Origin: an uncultured Mailhella sp.
Lineage (GTDB): Bacteria; Desulfobacterota; Desulfovibrionia; Desulfovibrionales; Desulfovibrionaceae
Direction: 5' to 3'
Assembly: GCA_910577155.1 (NCBI GenBank)
Contig: CAJTMS010000001.1
Location: forward strand, 69,146-99,222
Length of the DNA: 30,077 bases
Positions 5,964 to 14,601 of this stretch are shown piece after piece (positions within the stretch are counted from its first letter, which is position 1; every line of letters begins with the position of its first letter). Made by a program: the position numbers and the translations under genes. The notes under the pieces were generated by a model. The model had not been told where the DNA came from. It did no database searches and saw only the letters and a list, made by a program, of their open reading frames with translations.

Positions 5964-8228
5964 TTATAATTCCTGAACTTTCATGATGCTGACTTCAAAA
6001 TGCAGGGGATTGATTTTGCCAAGACGGAGCAGTACTTCCTGTCCAAGCTGTGCCTTATCGCCAAATAATTGCCGTTTAGCACGAACCAGCACTTGTTCAC
6101 GGGTCAGGCTGACAGTCACATACATATCATTTTCATCAGATATAATACCGTGGAATGAACAGTTTTCTCCTTGCCGTTTGGCTTCCTGCTGCATAAAGAC
6201 AAAACGCCAATAGCGCGGTCTGTTGCGCTGTACTTGTCCTGCCTGTCCATTGTACATATTGTAATGGATAAGTATTGTTTCCATTTCTTCTTTTGAAAAA
6301 AGAGGTGTTTGGAAAAAAATAAAATGCATGATTTGAGCCTGATTAAGCAAATCTCCGTAACGCCGCAAAGGAGAGGTAATGGGACTGTACGCCTTGAGCC
6401 CCAAGCCTGTATGGGGTTTTGCCTCAATTTCCGCAATGGCAGGACTCAAAAGGCGGGCAACTTTTGCCACTTCCTCAGGTTTTTTCCAAATACCTGCCAT
6501 TTCTTTGGGTATGCCGACATTTTGCGTTCTGAATAAAAGAGGAATTGTATTTTTAACCGCATAATCAGCCACAATGGCATTGGCAATAACCATTATTTCA
6601 GACACGATACACTGGGCTTTAGGGCTTTGGGGCATGGCATCAATGCGAACGAGCGTATTTTTGCCCTCGCCTTCCAAACAGATGTCATATTCATCCCGTT
6701 CAATGATGACAGCACCGTTTTCAATGCGCTTTTGCAAATGGGCATTTGCAAATGCATAGGCATGTGCAAGCGTTGTTTTATATTTTTGGGCTTTTGCAAG
6801 GGCTTGTTCATCAGGAGCATATTTTTCACTGTTTGCAGGATAATATGTTTGCTTTGGATAATCTTCCGCTTCAGCCGGGCTGTCGATTTCGTCCAAAACT
6901 TTTTCACAGGCAGCATAGTGCAAATTATCCCGGACAGTTATTTTTGCAAAAATAATTTCACTGTCTATGAGATTATTTTCGTTGTCATAAACAGCTTTAA
7001 TCAGCATGGAAGGGCGGATTTGCTGTTCCACAAGGCTAAAAGAATTTGTTGACAGGGCTTCCGGCAGCATGTGCAAATTTTGTTCAGGCAAATAAATACT
7101 GGTACAGCGTTTTGCAATAATTTTGTCAAAGTCGCTGCCAAACTGCCAAAAAAAGGCAGGACAGGCAAGGCTGATAATCAGTTCCTTTGTACCGTCTTCT
7201 TTCTCACAAAAAGAAAATGCATCGTCAATGTCCTTGGTGCTGGCACTGTCAATGCTGATGAATTCCTTGCTTACGGTATCCGCAAAAATACTGCACAGTT
7301 CTTTTTTATCGCTTAATGCGCAATGCAGGGCATTTTTATACTGCTTTTGCTGTGCAGGAAGTGAGCAGGCAGTACTTTCCTTTTGCGCTGCTATTTCAGA
7401 TGAAAGGGCTTGAATTTGCTCTATTTCATCGGAAAATGGTTTGGCAAAATCTTCTGTTTGGTCATAGTCAATTTGGGTGAGCCAAAAATTATAGTGCTCA
7501 GGAACAAGTTTCCATGTGACAGCCAAGTAATACGCAAGATAGGTTTCATCCGGAATTTGCTTCGTAACTTGTTTCCATAAAATATTTTCTTCATGGCTTT
7601 CAGCCTCTGCCATGCGTTTGAAGAGTAAATTTTTGAGGGCACCCGAAACAGGTTCTTTTGGTTCAAGGGCACTGTCTTTTTCAGAAATATATTGATGTTT
7701 GCAATACAAATCCCAAAGGAGCTTAAACCATTCTGCTCCTCCCGCAATGAGGGCTGTTTTTTCCTTAAGCTGTTTTTCCGCAAGTAGTTTTGCCTCAACT
7801 GTTTCTTGATTGTAAACTTCAAAACAAGGGTTTTGGAACTTAAAATGGCTTTTGCACTCTAAAAGAGCATGGGCATAGCCTGCAACAATATCGGGATTAA
7901 TTTCATTTTCCATGAGACCGGCAAAAAAATCCGCTTTTTCTTCTGTTACTTCCCCTTGGGAAAGTTCCCAAAGTTCAGCGATATCGACCTGTTCTTTGAT
8001 TTTTTGCCGTGCTTCCTTATGGCTGTTTAAAGCAGATATCATTTCATCTTTTGCTGCGGCATTAATATGAGGTCCGAGCCATGGCAAAAGGCGCGCCTGC
8101 GTTAAATTTATTTCCCGTCTGTTGGCTAGCAGCAAACGGATTTTGCCCCCCTGTTCGTCAAGCACATAGCCGAGGGTTGGCACATTATCCTGCATAAATT
8201 CAACCAGTAAACCTGCTTTAATGGACAT
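5964..8228 (-). CDS. RNase II/R-family 3'-5' exoribonuclease (RNB domain)
   Basis: The protein has 754 residues. The RNB active-site block is at 322-339, with Asp327, Asp333, Asp335 and Asp336 spaced exactly as the four metal-binding aspartates of E. coli RNase II (201, 207, 209, 210). TSPLRRYGDL at 618-627 is the conserved C-terminal RNB motif. About 690-750 resembles an S1-like RNA-binding end. The first 320 residues are not the usual pair of cold-shock domains and are rich in charged helices, so this is a divergent member rather than a textbook rnb or rnr product. Expected role: hydrolytic degradation of mRNA in the cytoplasm. The start at 8228 has AAGGA upstream. It is separated from purH by a 180-bp gap holding a dispersed repeat. 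Confidence 0.85.
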   Translation of the reverse strand: MSIKAGLLVEFMQDNVPTLGYVLDEQGGKIRLLLANRREINLTQARLLPWLGPHINAAAKDEMISALNSHKEARQKIKEQVDIAELWELSQGEVTEEKADFFAGLMENEINPDIVAGYAHALLECKSHFKFQNPCFEVYNQETVEAKLLAEKQLKEKTALIAGGAEWFKLLWDLYCKHQYISEKDSALEPKEPVSGALKNLLFKRMAEAESHEENILWKQVTKQIPDETYLAYYLAVTWKLVPEHYNFWLTQIDYDQTEDFAKPFSDEIEQIQALSSEIAAQKESTACSLPAQQKQYKNALHCALSDKKELCSIFADTVSKEFISIDSASTKDIDDAFSFCEKEDGTKELIISLACPAFFWQFGSDFDKIIAKRCTSIYLPEQNLHMLPEALSTNSFSLVEQQIRPSMLIKAVYDNENNLIDSEIIFAKITVRDNLHYAACEKVLDEIDSPAEAEDYPKQTYYPANSEKYAPDEQALAKAQKYKTTLAHAYAFANAHLQKRIENGAVIIERDEYDICLEGEGKNTLVRIDAMPQSPKAQCIVSEIMVIANAIVADYAVKNTIPLLFRTQNVGIPKEMAGIWKKPEEVAKVARLLSPAIAEIEAKPHTGLGLKAYSPITSPLRRYGDLLNQAQIMHFIFFQTPLFSKEEMETILIHYNMYNGQAGQVQRNRPRYWRFVFMQQEAKRQGENCSFHGIISDENDMYVTVSLTREQVLVRAKRQLFGDKAQLGQEVLLRLGKINPLHFEVSIMKVQEL

Positions 8229-8277
8229 AGTATTCCTTATGAGAAAGGGCAGGATAACCTGTCCGTTATTAATATGT

Positions 8278-8402
8278 TAGAGCATTTTCGGATAACATTC
8301 GGAACAGGTCGGCAGAACGCTTGAAACGTTTTGTCAAGGGAGCAGGGGAAGAAAGGTATTTCCCCTGCATGAAATTCCTGATTATTATCGGAAAGAGTTA
8401 AA
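8278..8402. repeat. Dispersed repeat, 'empty' short form
   Basis: 8278-8350 aligns by eye with 147-223 (tagag...attttc..gataacattc...gttttgt.aag...gcagggg), the landmark spacing being 64 and 65 bp. Here the inverted arms GCAGGGGAA (8342-8350) and TTCCCCTGC (8360-8368) are separated by only 9 bases and form a strong hairpin. In the copy at 147-404 the same arms are 131 bases apart. The following tail (8369-8402) also resembles 370-404. It sits between purH and the exoribonuclease gene and may affect mRNA ends there. No T-run is seen. Confidence 0.6.
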
Positions 8403-8408
8403 TGTTGG

Positions 8409-9677
8409 TTAGTGCTTGAAAGAACGCTGTCCGGTAAAGAGCATGGCAATATTATTTTCATTGCATGCTTCTATGACTTCATAATCCCGTAAAGAACCGC
8501 CGGGCTGGGCAATGGCGCAAACGCCCTGAGCAGCCGCCGTATCCACACCGTCACGGAAGGGGAAGAAACCGTCAGAAACCATACGTGTACCGATAAGACC
8601 GCCTTTTGCTTCAGCAGTTTCAGCCATAACCTCATCAAGTTCTTCTTTTGCTTTTGCGTCCTTGAGGGCTAAAAGCTGCCATTCGTAGAGGGATTTTTGG
8701 TGACGGTGGTAAATAATAGCATCAGCGTATTTTGTATACGTCTTATGGACAGTAAGTTCAACGCAACCAACCCTATCCTGTTCTCCTGTGCCAATGCCAA
8801 CGGTTGCGCCGTCTTTGACAAAAATAACAGAGTTTGAGGTCACACCTGCTTCAACAGCCCATGCAAAAAGCAAATCTTCTACTTCATCAGGGGCGGCAGT
8901 TCTCGTGGCATAGGATTTTCCTTCCTTATCCATGGCTGTTGCGGGAATAAAGTCCTGTGCGGTACGGATACGGTTGACAAAGGACTGCTGGACAATAAGC
9001 CCGCCGTCCATAAGGCTTTTGATATCTAAAAAAGGCGTGCCGCAGTATTCTTCCAAGCGTCCCAATTGGGGCAGTTCCATAATCCGTAAATTTTTGCGGG
9101 ATTTTAAAATATCGACAGTGCCGTCCTCAAAGCTTGGGGCAGCCACCACTTCAAAATATTGGGAAGAAATAAGCTCGGCGGTAGCTTTATCTAAAGCACG
9201 GTTGACAACAACGGCGCCGCCAAAAGCCGCAATCCTGTCAGCCCAAAAAGCTTTATTCATAGCGCTTTCCAGACTGTCCTGCCATGCTGTTCCGCAGGGA
9301 TTATTGTGTTTTAAAATAGTGGCGGCAGGCTTTTGGGTCAGATATTGCAAAATATTGGCAGCATTATCCACATCAGTCAGGTTGGTTTTTCCGGGATGTT
9401 TGCCGGCCTGAATCATCTGTTGTTCGGTAAGGGCAGAAGAAATACCCTGTCCGGCGTGACGCCATTTTTTATTACCAAGGGAAAGTTCTCCCTTTTCCAT
9501 GGCATAGAGGGCTGCGGGTTGGTCGGGGTTTTCGCCGTAGCGAAGTCCGCGGATTTCACCGCCCATATCCCATGTGCGTTTTTTATAACAAATTTCTTTC
9601 TCACCTAAGGTAATTTTCAGTGTTTCAGGAAAGTCATCAGCCACAATTTGGCTGTACATTTTTTTTAAATCACTCAT
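8409..9677 (-). CDS. purH: AICAR transformylase (PurH C-terminal domain only)
   Basis: The protein has 422 residues. It carries LRYGENPDQPA (45-55), KHNNPCG (123-129, with Lys123-His124 matching the catalytic pair of AICAR formyltransferase), and a C-terminus from SDGFFPFRDG at residue 368 to the final RSFKH, which is the family signature. The reaction transfers a formyl group from 10-formyl-tetrahydrofolate to AICAR, the ninth step of purine synthesis. Bifunctional PurH is about 510-530 residues and begins with an MGS-like IMP cyclohydrolase domain. That domain is absent here, and nothing upstream encodes it, so the final ring closure must be done by another protein. It is the last gene of a tight chain, 8 bp after the NIL ferredoxin stop. 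Confidence 0.9.
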   Translation of the reverse strand: MSDLKKMYSQIVADDFPETLKITLGEKEICYKKRTWDMGGEIRGLRYGENPDQPAALYAMEKGELSLGNKKWRHAGQGISSALTEQQMIQAGKHPGKTNLTDVDNAANILQYLTQKPAATILKHNNPCGTAWQDSLESAMNKAFWADRIAAFGGAVVVNRALDKATAELISSQYFEVVAAPSFEDGTVDILKSRKNLRIMELPQLGRLEEYCGTPFLDIKSLMDGGLIVQQSFVNRIRTAQDFIPATAMDKEGKSYATRTAAPDEVEDLLFAWAVEAGVTSNSVIFVKDGATVGIGTGEQDRVGCVELTVHKTYTKYADAIIYHRHQKSLYEWQLLALKDAKAKEELDEVMAETAEAKGGLIGTRMVSDGFFPFRDGVDTAAAQGVCAIAQPGGSLRDYEVIEACNENNIAMLFTGQRSFKH

Positions 9678-9685
9678 GCTATCCC

Positions 9686-10102
9686 CTATTCGTTGACAGA
9701 GCCAATATCAGCCTTGATGGCTTTTACAGGGCAAAGGTTTATGCAGCGGGTGCAGACAACGCATTTATCCACGTCAAATGCCAAATGCCGTTCTTCATCC
9801 ATGTAGAGGGCTGCCGTAGGACAAATTGCCGTGCATGCGCCGCATTCAACACAAAGTTTTTCATCACGGGTAATGCTTTTTGCCAAATCGGAAACCTGCA
9901 CGCCTTGTTCTTTCAAAAATTGCTTGGCTTTTTTGGCTTGTTCCTTTGAGCAGAGAAGTTCAAGAATTAAATATCCTTCCCGTCCGCTGCTAATTTGTGC
10001 TTTTGAAATATTAAAATCAATATCAAACTTTCTGGTTAAATTACAAACAATAGGTTCAGTACTGATTTTTTCGGAAAAGCGGAGATAAATATTGTAGCCC
10101 AT
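9686..10102 (-). CDS. NIL-domain 4Fe-4S ferredoxin
   Basis: The protein has 138 residues. Residues 1-75 form an NIL domain (beta-alpha-beta fold, known from the MetN C-terminus as a small-molecule-binding module). Residues 80-130 hold two CX2CX2CX3C ferredoxin motifs, CVECGACTAICP and CVVCTRCINLCP, each expected to bind a [4Fe-4S] cluster. Proteins of this make-up occur in anaerobes. In sulfate reducers they have been linked to sulfur transfer and homocysteine synthesis, but I cannot confirm that role from sequence. It lies 12 bp after the YbgF-like gene and 8 bp before purH, so it is surely co-transcribed. Confidence 0.9.
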   Translation of the reverse strand: MGYNIYLRFSEKISTEPIVCNLTRKFDIDFNISKAQISSGREGYLILELLCSKEQAKKAKQFLKEQGVQVSDLAKSITRDEKLCVECGACTAICPTAALYMDEERHLAFDVDKCVVCTRCINLCPVKAIKADIGSVNE

Positions 10103-10114
10103 GGAAGTTCGTCC

Positions 10115-10984
10115 TTATAATGTTTTTAAAATTGATTGTGCGCGTTTGCTTTCTGCAGCTTTCGGATAAATGGTGATAAGTTCATTTAACCGTTGTTTTG
10201 CCGCGTCATTTTTCTTTAATTCCATGAAGCTCATGGCTTGTTTGAGATAGGAAGCAGGGGTTTTATTGCTGTTGGGGAATTTTGAAATAACATTTTCATA
10301 GGCAAGGGCTGCTCCCGCATAGTTTTTGAGTTGGTATTGGCATTCTCCCTGCCAGAACCAAGCATTGGAAACAAGCTTGTGGTCAGGATAAACAGTAGTA
10401 AAATCTTTGAATGCGTTTAATCCCTTTTGATAATCACGGTTGTTAAAACTGTTGATACCGCTGTCATAGAGGGCTTGTGCCGTATCAGCGGTTTTTGCCG
10501 CGTTATTTTGATTGGTGGGAGAGGGGGTAACAGCAGGTGCTTGGGTTTGCGTATTTGGCGTTGGCGTAGTGATAATTTCCGTATTGTCGGTTTCTGTAGG
10601 AGCCGCCGTAACAGGAGCGCTTTGCTGTGTTACAGGGGAATTCAGCTGTAAATCCATGGCAAGCTGGGTTTCAATTAACCGCAGTGCTCTGTCATGGCGG
10701 GCAATAATATTGCCAAGTTCTGCAGTGCCTCCTAAATGGGCAGTACTGTTTTGCAAATTATCCAAAGCCCCTTTGAGGGCAGACATTTCGCGGTGCAGTG
10801 CCTGCAGCTGTGACCAGCTGTCAGCCTGAGCAGGCTGCATATTGGAAACTTGAGCCTGTAATTGACGTATGGCATTGGTATTTTCGTTGACTGCATATTG
10901 AAGGTTTCCGCCGCCTCTTGTGGTGGTACACGCACCGGCAAGCAAAGCTATGGAAAGAATAAGAGTCAGAGAAGATTTTTTCAT
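10115..10984 (-). CDS. ybgF: YbgF/CpoB-like periplasmic TPR lipoprotein
   Basis: The protein has 289 residues. The signal peptide ends in LLAGAC, a plausible lipobox with Cys19, so it is probably anchored in the outer membrane. Residues 25-115 look like a coiled coil (VNENTNAIRQLQAQVSNMQ, heptad-like spacing). A Thr/Pro/Gln/Ala-rich linker follows at about 120-165. Three TPR-like repeats occupy about 168-285 (ALYDSGINSFNNRDYQKGL, then NAWFWQGECQYQLKNY). This matches YbgF/CpoB, which coordinates peptidoglycan synthesis with Tol-Pal constriction during division. No tol or pal gene is nearby here, so its partners must lie elsewhere. It follows the PLDc_N gene by 14 bp. Confidence 0.8.
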   Translation of the reverse strand: MKKSSLTLILSIALLAGACTTTRGGGNLQYAVNENTNAIRQLQAQVSNMQPAQADSWSQLQALHREMSALKGALDNLQNSTAHLGGTAELGNIIARHDRALRLIETQLAMDLQLNSPVTQQSAPVTAAPTETDNTEIITTPTPNTQTQAPAVTPSPTNQNNAAKTADTAQALYDSGINSFNNRDYQKGLNAFKDFTTVYPDHKLVSNAWFWQGECQYQLKNYAGAALAYENVISKFPNSNKTPASYLKQAMSFMELKKNDAAKQRLNELITIYPKAAESKRAQSILKTL

Positions 10985-10998
10985 GGTGTATAACTCCT

Positions 10999-11208
10999 TT
11001 AACGTAAGGGTTTACTTCGTTTCAGTCCAAAAAGAAGGTAGAGTATTCCTCCCAGAAGCGGGAGAAAAATTCCTGCAAGAACCCATATTACACGCTCTTT
11101 TTCCAAGGGAAAAGCATGGCGCAGAGCATGCCAGATTGTCCATAAATTGAGAACAGCAGGCAGCATCAAAAGAAAAAATGTCAAACCGGAAACATGGGAA
11201 AAAAACAT
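10999..11208 (-). CDS. Small PLDc_N-domain membrane protein
   Basis: The protein has 69 residues and two hydrophobic segments (about 8-30 and 41-62). The second half, VIWVLAGIFLPLLGGILYLLF followed by GLKR, matches the phospholipase D N-terminal domain (PLDc_N) seen at the front of cardiolipin synthases and as a stand-alone small protein. No catalytic HKD motif is present, so it is not an enzyme by itself. The start lies 3 bp after the lspA stop, which argues that this small gene is real and translationally coupled. Its function is unknown. Confidence 0.75.
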   Translation of the reverse strand: MFFSHVSGLTFFLLMLPAVLNLWTIWHALRHAFPLEKERVIWVLAGIFLPLLGGILYLLFGLKRSKPLR

Positions 11209-11211
11209 AGC

Positions 11212-11691
11212 TTACCTTTTGGGCTCTTTATAAAAAATATACGCTATAATAAGGGTTCCGAAACAAATGGCAATGTCAGCCACATTAAAAACAGGCCAAT
11301 GCCATTTGTCATAATAAATATCTATAAAATCAATAACATAACGTAAACGTACCCTGTCGGCAAAATTCCCGACGGCTCCGCCTAAAATACAGGCAAAGCC
11401 AAAACTGAGAATTTTTGAATAAGGCATTTTACGCATAAAGTGAAGAATAATCCCAAGGGCAAAAAGGGTTACACAGACAAAAAACCAAAATTGCCAATCG
11501 GTATCAGGATTATTCAAAAAACCGAAAGCCGCGCCATAATTTCGCACATGCACAATATTTGCACATTGAGGAATAATGACAAAACCTTCATGAAGCGGAA
11601 GATTGTGGACAATAAGCCATTTGCTTAGCTGATCCGCAATAATCCAAAATAGAGCAAAAATAATGAGAATTTTATATCTATTATCTTTCAC
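11212..11691 (-). CDS. lspA: Lipoprotein signal peptidase (signal peptidase II)
   Basis: The protein has 159 residues and four membrane segments. The conserved blocks are all present: ADQLSKW (19-25), NYGAAFG (51-57), GNFADRV with Asp112, and FNVADI with Asp139. The two aspartates are the catalytic pair. It cleaves the signal peptide of diacylglyceryl-modified prolipoproteins in the inner membrane. The start is GTG, overlapping the ileS stop by one base (TAGTG), so translation is coupled to ileS. This ileS-lspA pairing is common in bacteria. Confidence 0.95.
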   Translation of the reverse strand: MKDNRYKILIIFALFWIIADQLSKWLIVHNLPLHEGFVIIPQCANIVHVRNYGAAFGFLNNPDTDWQFWFFVCVTLFALGIILHFMRKMPYSKILSFGFACILGGAVGNFADRVRLRYVIDFIDIYYDKWHWPVFNVADIAICFGTLIIAYIFYKEPKR

Positions 11692-14513
11692 TATTCTTCC
11701 TGTGTATCAAGTTTTTTCATCACTTCTGCACAACGGGGGCAAAGCGTCGGATACTTGTTGTCAGTACCGAGTTCATCAGAATAAATCCAGCACCGTTCAC
11801 ATTTTTCCCCTTTTGCCTTTGTCACTGCAATGGCAATGCCTTCCGTTTCAGCAAAAACAGCGTCAACAGGGGCTTTGTCAATGCTGTATACATGAAGCTG
11901 GGAAACGATACACACAGCGCGCAAATCTGTATTGCATGCCTTGAGAGCCTGTTCATAGCTGTCTTTTAAATACAGCTCAACGGCAGTATCAAGGGAATGT
12001 CCGATTTCGCCTGACTTACGCAGGGGTTCAATGGCTTTTGTCATTTCAGAACGGATAAGCAATAATTGTTCCCAATTTTGGCGTACTTCGTCTGATATAG
12101 TAAAGCCTGCATAATTTAAATCCTGCGTTGCAAAAATAGTTTTTGCATCGTCTTTGAGCGCTTCAGGGATATAGTGGTAACTTTCTTCAGCCGTGAAACT
12201 GAGAATTGGCGCCATATCACGCAGTAAAATTATTAAAATATAGTAAAGTGCAGTTTGGGCGGAGCGTCTTTCCTTACTGTCAGGGTGAGAAGAATACAGT
12301 CTGTCTTTCAAGATATCGAAATAAAAGGCACTCAGCTCCGTTGCACAAAGACCGTGCAAGGTATGATAGACTTTATGGAATTCAAATTCTTTGTAAGCTT
12401 CCTGTACTTTTTCATGGGCCTGCACAACGGTGTCCAGAGCGTATCTGTCCAGACTTTCCATGTTATTGGGGGCAATCATGCTTTCTTTGGTAAGGTCAGA
12501 AATACTGCCGAGCATGTAGCGGATAGTATTGCGGATACGGCGGTAGGCGTCCACAAGACGGCTCATGATTTCGTCAGAAAAACGGATATCTTCGCGGTAA
12601 TCGACACTGGAAACCCAAAGACGCAAAAGCTCTGCCCCGTGTTTGTCAATGACTTCCTGCGGAGCAACAACATTGCCTATGGATTTGGACATTTTTCTGC
12701 CGGCACCGTCCACAACATAACCATGGGTCAGCACGTTTTTATAGGGGGCAGTGCCGCGTGTGCCGACAGATGCGAGCAAGGAAGAGTGGAACCAGCCGCG
12801 GTGCTGGTCGGATCCTTCCAGATAAAGGTCGGCAGGGAATTTGCCTTCAGGGCGTTTTTCCATAACAGCGGCAAAACTTGTGCCGGAGTCAAACCAAACG
12901 TCAAGGATATCTTTTTCCCGTTTGAAGTGCGTGCCGCCGCAGTGGGGGCATTTAATACCTTCCGGGATAATTTCGGCATCTTCTGCTTCATACCAGTAGT
13001 CACAGCCTGTGGGGTGCTTTGCAAAACGGGAAGCAATATCGCGCATCCATTTCGGATCCTGCCATGCTTCACCGCAATCCTGACAAAGAAGTGCAAGAAT
13101 AGGCACACCCCATGTCCGTTGACGGGAAATACACCAGTCGGGGCGCTGTTCCACCATGTTATAAATTCTGTCTTCACCCCAGCTTGGTATCCATTTTACC
13201 TCATTACGGATACTGTTGAGTGCTTTTTTACGCAGGTCATTGGTATCCATGGTAATAAACCATTGAGTGGTAGCGCGGAAAATAACCGGTTCTTTACAGC
13301 GCCAGCAATGGGGATAGGAGTGGCTGATTTTAGCCTGTGCCAGAAGATTACCCGTTTCTTCCAGTTTGGCAATAACATGAGGGTTGGATTCAAAAACATT
13401 CATGCCCGCAAAAAATTCAACAGAGGGAAGGAAACATCCCTTGTCGTCAAGCGGAGAATAGACTTCCAAACCATATTTTAAGCCCACTTCATAGTCTTCG
13501 CGTCCGTGTCCCGGAGCTGTGTGGACACAGCCGGTACCGGCGTCCAGTGTAACATGCTCGCCAAGAATGACAAGGGATTTACGGTCATAAAAAGGATGAT
13601 GCGCTTCTAAATTTTCAAGATTTTTGCCTTCACATTCTGCAAGAACAGTATAATTTTCCCAGCCGAAAATTTTAGCACAGTTTTCAAGAAGTTCTTTGGC
13701 TAAAATGTATTGTTCATTGTCAACCTGTACAAGCACATAGATAAATTCAGGGTGCAGGCACACGGCAAGGTTGTCAGGCAATGTCCATGGGGTAGTTGTC
13801 CATATCACAATATAGCTGTGAACAGGATCAGCCTGAGGGAAAACGTTTTTCAGTTTTTCATCGTTTAAAGGAAAACGCACATACACGGAAGGGGAGGTAT
13901 GGTCATTATATTCCACTTCAGCTTCAGCAAGAGCTGTTTGGCAGGAATTACACCAGTAAATAGGCTTTTTGGAACGGGTCACATTGCCTTTTTCCGCAAA
14001 ATCGGCAAGTTCTGCCGCAGTCACGGATTCATAAGCCGGATCCATAGAAATATACGGATTATCCCAATTTCCGAGCACACCAAGGCGTTTAAATTCCTTT
14101 CTTTGGATATCAAGGAATTTTTGGGCATATTTTCTGCATGCTCTGCGGATAGAAGCTTGGGGCATTTGTTCTTTTTTGTCCCCCAGTTCTTTTTCCACAT
14201 TGCGTTCAATGGGAAGCCCGTGGCAGTCCCAGCCGGGAACGTAAGGGGTTTTGTAACCTGCTAAGTTTTTGGATTTAATAATAATATCTTTTAAGATTTT
14301 ATTGAGTGCCGTGCCTAAATGAATATGCCCGTTGGCATAGGGAGGACCATCGTGAAGCGTATATTCACCCTTGGCGCCAGATGCATTTTGCATGACTTCA
14401 TAAATATTATTTTGTTCCCAAAATTTGAGCATTTCCGGTTCCTTATGGACAAGATCCGCTTTCATTGGGTATGCAGTTTTGGGTAAATTTAAAGTTTTTT
14501 TATAGTCAGCCAT
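11691..14513 (-). CDS. ileS: Isoleucyl-tRNA synthetase
   Basis: The protein has 940 residues, normal for bacterial IleRS. The class I HIGH-type motif is in PPYANGHIHLG (near residue 58), the editing (CP1) domain includes HTAPGHGREDYEVG (about 335-350), and KMSKS occurs in GRKMSKSIGN near 605. The C-terminus has the zinc-binding pairs CERC and CPRC of bacterial IleRS. It charges tRNA-Ile and removes misactivated valine. It follows larC by 88 bp on the same strand and is the first gene of the six-gene chain that ends with purH. No T-box leader is visible in the 88-bp gap. Confidence 0.97.
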   Translation of the reverse strand: MADYKKTLNLPKTAYPMKADLVHKEPEMLKFWEQNNIYEVMQNASGAKGEYTLHDGPPYANGHIHLGTALNKILKDIIIKSKNLAGYKTPYVPGWDCHGLPIERNVEKELGDKKEQMPQASIRRACRKYAQKFLDIQRKEFKRLGVLGNWDNPYISMDPAYESVTAAELADFAEKGNVTRSKKPIYWCNSCQTALAEAEVEYNDHTSPSVYVRFPLNDEKLKNVFPQADPVHSYIVIWTTTPWTLPDNLAVCLHPEFIYVLVQVDNEQYILAKELLENCAKIFGWENYTVLAECEGKNLENLEAHHPFYDRKSLVILGEHVTLDAGTGCVHTAPGHGREDYEVGLKYGLEVYSPLDDKGCFLPSVEFFAGMNVFESNPHVIAKLEETGNLLAQAKISHSYPHCWRCKEPVIFRATTQWFITMDTNDLRKKALNSIRNEVKWIPSWGEDRIYNMVEQRPDWCISRQRTWGVPILALLCQDCGEAWQDPKWMRDIASRFAKHPTGCDYWYEAEDAEIIPEGIKCPHCGGTHFKREKDILDVWFDSGTSFAAVMEKRPEGKFPADLYLEGSDQHRGWFHSSLLASVGTRGTAPYKNVLTHGYVVDGAGRKMSKSIGNVVAPQEVIDKHGAELLRLWVSSVDYREDIRFSDEIMSRLVDAYRRIRNTIRYMLGSISDLTKESMIAPNNMESLDRYALDTVVQAHEKVQEAYKEFEFHKVYHTLHGLCATELSAFYFDILKDRLYSSHPDSKERRSAQTALYYILIILLRDMAPILSFTAEESYHYIPEALKDDAKTIFATQDLNYAGFTISDEVRQNWEQLLLIRSEMTKAIEPLRKSGEIGHSLDTAVELYLKDSYEQALKACNTDLRAVCIVSQLHVYSIDKAPVDAVFAETEGIAIAVTKAKGEKCERCWIYSDELGTDNKYPTLCPRCAEVMKKLDTQEE

Positions 14514-14601
14514 TCTTTATGCCTCCAGAATGTATAAACATCATATTTTGGTTTATTCTTATAAAATCGTCAAGCAAATACAGAGGATTTTAAATTTTTT
14601 T

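Noticed and set aside
12255..13481. 408-codon open frame on the plus strand
   Set aside because: It lies wholly antisense to ileS, whose motifs are certain; it has no start signal and no recognisable domain.
14514..14601. T-box or other leader before ileS
   Set aside because: Only 88 bp, with no specifier stem, T-box sequence or terminator.
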